Assembly (NCBI GenBank): GCA_002479765.1
Contig: DLOZ01000009.1
Location: 7,661-17,149 of the forward strand
Direction: 5' to 3'
Source of the DNA: Sphingomonadales bacterium UBA7471
Lineage (GTDB): Bacteria; Pseudomonadota; Alphaproteobacteria; Sphingomonadales; Sphingomonadaceae
DNA: 9,489 nt
This document shows, in pieces, positions 6,281 through 9,489 of the stretch (its first letter is position 1; each line of letters opens with the position of its first letter). Both the position numbers and the translations under genes were made by a program. A model generated the notes under the pieces. That model had not been told where the DNA came from and made no database searches. It was given only the letters and a program-made list of their open reading frames with translations.

Positions 6281-7476
6281 TGCGCAAAGCTCCCCTTCTC
6301 CTTTTGCCGATGCTGCTGGCTGGCTGCACTGTGGCTGTCGAATATGGCGACATTCCCCACAATGTGCTGGCGGAAAACCCGCGCTGTAACCCGGCGCAAA
6401 ATGACAGCGCATCGGTCAATGGAAAAGACTATTTCATCGTCACCAGCCGCCTGCCCGATTGCCGCGGCGATACTATTAAACTGACCAACCACCGCGCCGA
6501 CCGCGTTCGATTTGGCCGGTTCTCGCCGCCAGAAACGATCAAGCCCGCCAAGGGCTGCAAGCAGTTGGTGGTGCCGTTAGCGTTTCAGCCGGAAGACGCA
6601 TGGTGGGATGGCTTGCGTGATGCCGCGAACCTGCGCAACGGCCGCGTCCTTTTATATGTGCATGGCTATCGCGAAACATTGCAGACCACCGCCCGCGACG
6701 CCGTCCAGATTGGCGCGATGAGCAATTTTGACGGCCCGATTATCCATTATAGCTGGCCATCGCAGGGCAATTTGTTGAGCTATGCCGTTGATGAAACCAA
6801 CATGTATTGGGACGAGCGCAATTTCCGGAACTTCCTGACCAAATTGGCGCGCGCCGAATGGGTCAAGGAAATTGTCATTGTCGCGCATTCGCTTGGCGCA
6901 CGGCTTGTTACCCCAGCCGTGGACTATGTCGACCGCACATCGAACAACCCAGACTCCAGCAATATTTCCAATATCATCTTGGCCTCTCCGGATGTGGATC
7001 GTGAAGATTTCGAACGCGATATCTCCGAAGAAGTATTGGCCGCCCGCCGCGTCAACAATGACCGGCGCGTAACCGTCTACGCCTCGCTCAGCGACCGCGC
7101 CCTTGCTGTGTCGCGCGCTGTGCATGGCTATCCGCGGCTGGGGTCGCCTTATTGCTTCAGTCCGTTCGAAGCCAAGGATTTGAAGGCCAAAGGGCTGCCG
7201 CAGCGTTGCTTTGCGAGCACGACCAAATATCAGACCGAGCCTGCCAAAACCGGCTTTAATATCATTGATACCACCGACCTATCGGGCGGTGGCGCTGGCC
7301 ATAGCGATTATTTGCGCAGCCTTGCCGTGTGCAAGGATTTTGCGGCGGTCGTGAATGGCGCGCGGACAACCGAGGATCGCGTGGCCACCGCACAGGCGCA
7401 TGTCTTCACGCTGCGCGCGCCCGTTAAGCCGACGAAAGCAGACATTGCAGCAGTATGTAAGCGAGTGGCGGATTGA
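6280..7476 (+). CDS. Lipoprotein alpha/beta hydrolase (DUF900-like)
   Basis: A 398-residue predicted lipoprotein: signal sequence MRKAPLLLLPMLLAGC with a lipobox LAGC (13-16), so Cys16 would be lipidated and the protein anchored to a membrane facing the periplasm. The body is an alpha/beta hydrolase resembling DUF900 (COG4782): LLYVHGYRETL (124-134), HYSWPSQG (156-163), nucleophile elbow AHSLGA with Ser204 (202-207), ASPDVDREDF with Asp238 as likely acid, and GHSDYL with His341 as likely base. Six or more cysteines in the mature chain could form disulfides in the periplasm. The substrate is unknown; esterase or lipase activity on envelope or imported esters is only a guess. It overlaps the peroxiredoxin stop by one base and its own TGA overlaps the cobT ATG by one base. 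Confidence 0.87.
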   Translation: MRKAPLLLLPMLLAGCTVAVEYGDIPHNVLAENPRCNPAQNDSASVNGKDYFIVTSRLPDCRGDTIKLTNHRADRVRFGRFSPPETIKPAKGCKQLVVPLAFQPEDAWWDGLRDAANLRNGRVLLYVHGYRETLQTTARDAVQIGAMSNFDGPIIHYSWPSQGNLLSYAVDETNMYWDERNFRNFLTKLARAEWVKEIVIVAHSLGARLVTPAVDYVDRTSNNPDSSNISNIILASPDVDREDFERDISEEVLAARRVNNDRRVTVYASLSDRALAVSRAVHGYPRLGSPYCFSPFEAKDLKAKGLPQRCFASTTKYQTEPAKTGFNIIDTTDLSGGGAGHSDYLRSLAVCKDFAAVVNGARTTEDRVATAQAHVFTLRAPVKPTKADIAAVCKRVAD

Positions 7477-9290
7477 TGGCGAACGAATCTCCACTTGAAC
7501 AGTTCAAGCAAGTCCTGACCGGCACGGCCCGCGCACTCGCGCATGAGCCGGAGATTGAGCTTGCGTTCACCGCCGACGCGCCGACACAAGCGGGCAAAAA
7601 TTTCAAAGTGCCCATGCCCGGCCGCTTGTTGCCGCCTGACCAAGTCGCCGAAGCGCGTGGCTTTGCCGATAGCTTCTCACTGAAGCTCAAGCACCATAAT
7701 GCCGCACGCCATGCCGCCTTGCGTCCATCCGAAGTCATTGCTGGCGCTGCATTTGACGCCGTGGAAAATGCGCGCGTTGAGGCATTGGGTTCCCGCAATA
7801 TGGCCGGGATTGCCGCAAATCTGGGTCACGCGCTTGAACTCAAATTGCGCACCGACCCGATTAGCCGCGCACAGTCGGCTGATGAAGTCCCGATTTCAAC
7901 CGCCTTATCGCTCATCGTGCGCGAACGCCTGACCGGCGCGCCTGTCCCGGACGCGGCGGTTGCTGGCGTCGATATGCTGCGTGGCTGGATTGAGGAAAAG
8001 GCAGGCAGCGACCTTGATGCACTTGCCCTCGCGCTTGACGATCAGGGTGCATTTGCCGCGCTCACGCAAGCGATGCTCGAGCATCTGAACCTGACCGAAG
8101 GCGACGTCGACCCGTCCGATGCTGATGAAGGCGGCGATGATGTCGAGGACAGCCAAGACCAAGATGGCGACAGCGACGATGATGGCGAAGGCGAAGCTGG
8201 CCAAGCCGAAGCGCGCGCCGAACCGCAACAAGGCGAAGGCGAAGAAACCGAGGCCGATTATGACGGCGAGGATATGGACGATCAGGACGGTGCCGACGGC
8301 GAAATGGGCGATGACGGCATGCAGCCCGTCACCCCGCAACGCCGTAATTGGGACCATCTGCCGCAAAGCGATTACAAAATCTGGTCAACCAAATATGACG
8401 AAACGATCACCGCGACCGAGCTTGCCGACGAAGAAGAGCTGAACCGGCTGCGCGCCTATCTCGACCAGCAATTGTCCAACCTGCAATCGGTGGTGACAAA
8501 GCTCGCCAACCGCCTGCAACGCCGCCTGATGGCGCAGCAAAACCGCAGTTGGGATTTCGATCAGGAAGAAGGCATGATCGACGCAGCGCGGCTCGCGCGC
8601 ATCGTCGTCTCGCCGGGCAGCTCGCTGTCCTACAAGGTCGAACGCGAAACCGATTTCCGCGACACGGTTGTGACCTTGCTGATCGACAATAGCGGATCGA
8701 TGCGCGGACGGCCGATCAGCATCGCGGCGATCAGCGCCGACATATTGGCACGCACGCTGGAACGCTGCGGCGTGAAAACCGAAATTTTGGGCTTTACCAC
8801 CCGTGCGTGGAAAGGCGGCCAAGCGCGTGAAGATTGGCTCGCTGCGGGACGGCAACCCATGCCCGGCCGCCTCAATGACTTGCGCCACATCGTCTACAAA
8901 AAAGCCGATGAGCCATGGCGTCATGCCAAGCGCAACCTTGGCCTGATGATGCGCGAAGGTTTGCTGAAAGAGAATATCGACGGCGAAGCTTTGCTATGGG
9001 CGCACAACCGCCTGATCGCCCGCGCCGAAGACCGCCGCATATTGATGGTCATTTCCGACGGCGCGCCCGTCGATGACAGCACCTTGTCGGTCAACCATGG
9101 CGGCTATCTGGAACAGCATTTGCGCAAGGTTATCGAAATGATCGAAACGCGCTCCCCTGTGCAATTGGTCGCGATCGGCATCGGCCATGATGTCACCCGT
9201 TATTACAAACGCGCCGTCACCATCATGGACGTTGAACAATTGGGCGGCACGATGATCGAACAACTCGCCGGCTTGTTTGACGAGGAATAG
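7476..9290 (+). CDS. cobT: Aerobic cobaltochelatase subunit CobT (VWA protein)
   Basis: CobT partners CobS in aerobic cobaltochelatase. The 604-residue protein has an N-terminal helical region (1-200), a strongly acidic, low-complexity linker (about 207-282, dominated by Asp, Glu and Gly), a coiled-coil-like segment (about 317-356), and a C-terminal VWA domain. The VWA metal-ion-dependent adhesion site is intact: DNSGS (Asp404, Ser406, Ser408), a threonine in GFTTRAW (439-445) and Asp528 in VISDGAP. Length and domain order match CobT. The ATG at 7476 is chosen because it forms a TGATG junction with the preceding gene; a TTG one codon upstream is also open. It ends the probable five-gene operon. 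CobN is not in the window, so function as cobalt chelatase here depends on its presence elsewhere in the genome. Confidence 0.97.
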   Translation: MANESPLEQFKQVLTGTARALAHEPEIELAFTADAPTQAGKNFKVPMPGRLLPPDQVAEARGFADSFSLKLKHHNAARHAALRPSEVIAGAAFDAVENARVEALGSRNMAGIAANLGHALELKLRTDPISRAQSADEVPISTALSLIVRERLTGAPVPDAAVAGVDMLRGWIEEKAGSDLDALALALDDQGAFAALTQAMLEHLNLTEGDVDPSDADEGGDDVEDSQDQDGDSDDDGEGEAGQAEARAEPQQGEGEETEADYDGEDMDDQDGADGEMGDDGMQPVTPQRRNWDHLPQSDYKIWSTKYDETITATELADEEELNRLRAYLDQQLSNLQSVVTKLANRLQRRLMAQQNRSWDFDQEEGMIDAARLARIVVSPGSSLSYKVERETDFRDTVVTLLIDNSGSMRGRPISIAAISADILARTLERCGVKTEILGFTTRAWKGGQAREDWLAAGRQPMPGRLNDLRHIVYKKADEPWRHAKRNLGLMMREGLLKENIDGEALLWAHNRLIARAEDRRILMVISDGAPVDDSTLSVNHGGYLEQHLRKVIEMIETRSPVQLVAIGIGHDVTRYYKRAVTIMDVEQLGGTMIEQLAGLFDEE

Positions 9291-9334
9291 GCTGGCCTTT
9301 CACACCGTTACGCTGCGGCCGATGCGCGAGTGAA

Positions 9335-9359
9335 CAATATTACCGAAGCCGCAATATTA
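9335..9359. repeat. Direct repeat of CAATATTA
   Basis: CAATATTA occurs at 9335-9342 and again at 9352-9359, nine bases apart, in an otherwise plain spacer after cobT. The second copy abuts the palindromic element. The core AATATT is itself palindromic. It may be chance, an insertion-site relic, or a protein site; nothing else supports a choice. Confidence 0.6.
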
Positions 9360-9489
9360 TCCTCCCCATCGACTTGCGATGGGGAGGTGGCAGTCCGCAG
9401 GACTGACGGAGGGGCCTCAAACAGTGCAAGCCCCTCCACCATTCGCTGCGCGAACGGTCCCCCTCCCCATCGCAAGTCGATGGGGAGGA
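9360..9489. repeat. Palindromic (REP/MITE-like) intergenic element with 28-bp inverted ends
   Basis: A non-coding, 130-bp element that starts 70 bp after cobT and reaches the window edge. Its outer 28 bp (9360-9387 and 9462-9489) are perfect reverse complements of each other, and each end is itself an 11-bp perfect hairpin with a 5-base loop (stem CCTCCCCATCG). Inside are a 6-bp hairpin with a 3-base loop (9391-9405), a central 8-bp stem GGAGGGGC/GCCCCTCC with a 14-base loop (9408-9437), and a 5-bp hairpin TTCGC/GCGAA (9442-9454). The whole can fold into a symmetric cruciform. No ORF or transposase is included. It resembles non-autonomous palindromic repeats scattered between genes in sphingomonad genomes; copy number cannot be judged from this window. 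It may extend beyond the edge. Confidence 0.85.

Noticed and set aside
8100..8320. GC-rich near-repeats (GGCGAAGGCGAA and similar) in cobT as a possible tandem repeat array
   Set aside because: They encode the acidic linker expected in CobT; the low complexity follows from Asp/Glu/Gly codons and no regular repeat unit is present.
8385..8924. 179-codon minus-strand open frame inside cobT
   Set aside because: It is the antisense shadow of the CobT VWA region, common in GC-rich genes; no recognisable protein.
9361..9387. Intrinsic terminator for the cobT operon
   Set aside because: The 11-bp stem is strong but is followed by TGGCAG with no T-run, and the same hairpin recurs inverted at the other end of the palindromic element; treated as part of that repeat.
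1..9489. CRISPR arrays, tRNA or rRNA genes, toxin-antitoxin or phage defence genes
   Set aside because: No spaced direct repeats, cloverleaf sequences, transposases, integrases or known defence domains were seen on either strand.

Overview
The window looks like chromosomal DNA from an alphaproteobacterium, most likely a sphingomonad (order Sphingomonadales). The evidence is a moderately high G+C content, the gene order bolA / J-domain gene / cobS ... cobT, a short-form hisG directly followed by hisD, and protein sequences that read like sphingomonad homologues. The assignment rests on recognition, not on a database search. Most of the window is ordinary, densely packed core genome. I see no CRISPR array, prophage, transposase, tRNA or rRNA.

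Layout: (1) 1-1026, minus strand: the 5' part of hisD (cut by the window edge) and a complete short-form hisG, overlapping by 14 bp. These encode the last and first steps of histidine synthesis. (2) 1066-2154, plus strand: a DUF2332 protein of unknown function, divergent from hisG. (3) 2151-4056, minus strand: a co-directional run, read in the order bolA, a small exported protein with a conserved two-cysteine motif, and an epoxide-hydrolase-like alpha/beta hydrolase. The hydrolase converges on the DUF2332 gene so closely that their stop codons overlap in a single TTAA. (4) 4101-9290, plus strand, divergent from bolA: a compact five-gene run of J-domain protein, cobS, exported peroxiredoxin, lipoprotein alpha/beta hydrolase and cobT. 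Gaps are 10 and 43 bp, followed by two junctions where stop and start codons overlap (TAATG and TGATG), so it is probably one operon. (5) 9291-9489: non-coding, dominated by a 130-bp palindromic element bounded by perfect 28-bp inverted repeats and running to the window edge.

CobS (MoxR-type AAA+ ATPase) and CobT (VWA/MIDAS protein with an acidic linker) form the ATP-driven chaperone part of aerobic cobaltochelatase. The catalytic subunit CobN is not in the window. The J-domain protein may serve this machine. The exported peroxiredoxin and lipoprotein hydrolase lie between cobS and cobT without an obvious biochemical reason. The points most worth a second look are that gene arrangement, the terminal palindromic element, a perfect 10-bp inverted repeat inside the J-domain gene, and the cysteine layout of the peroxiredoxin. 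I did not find a convincing new defence or mobile system.
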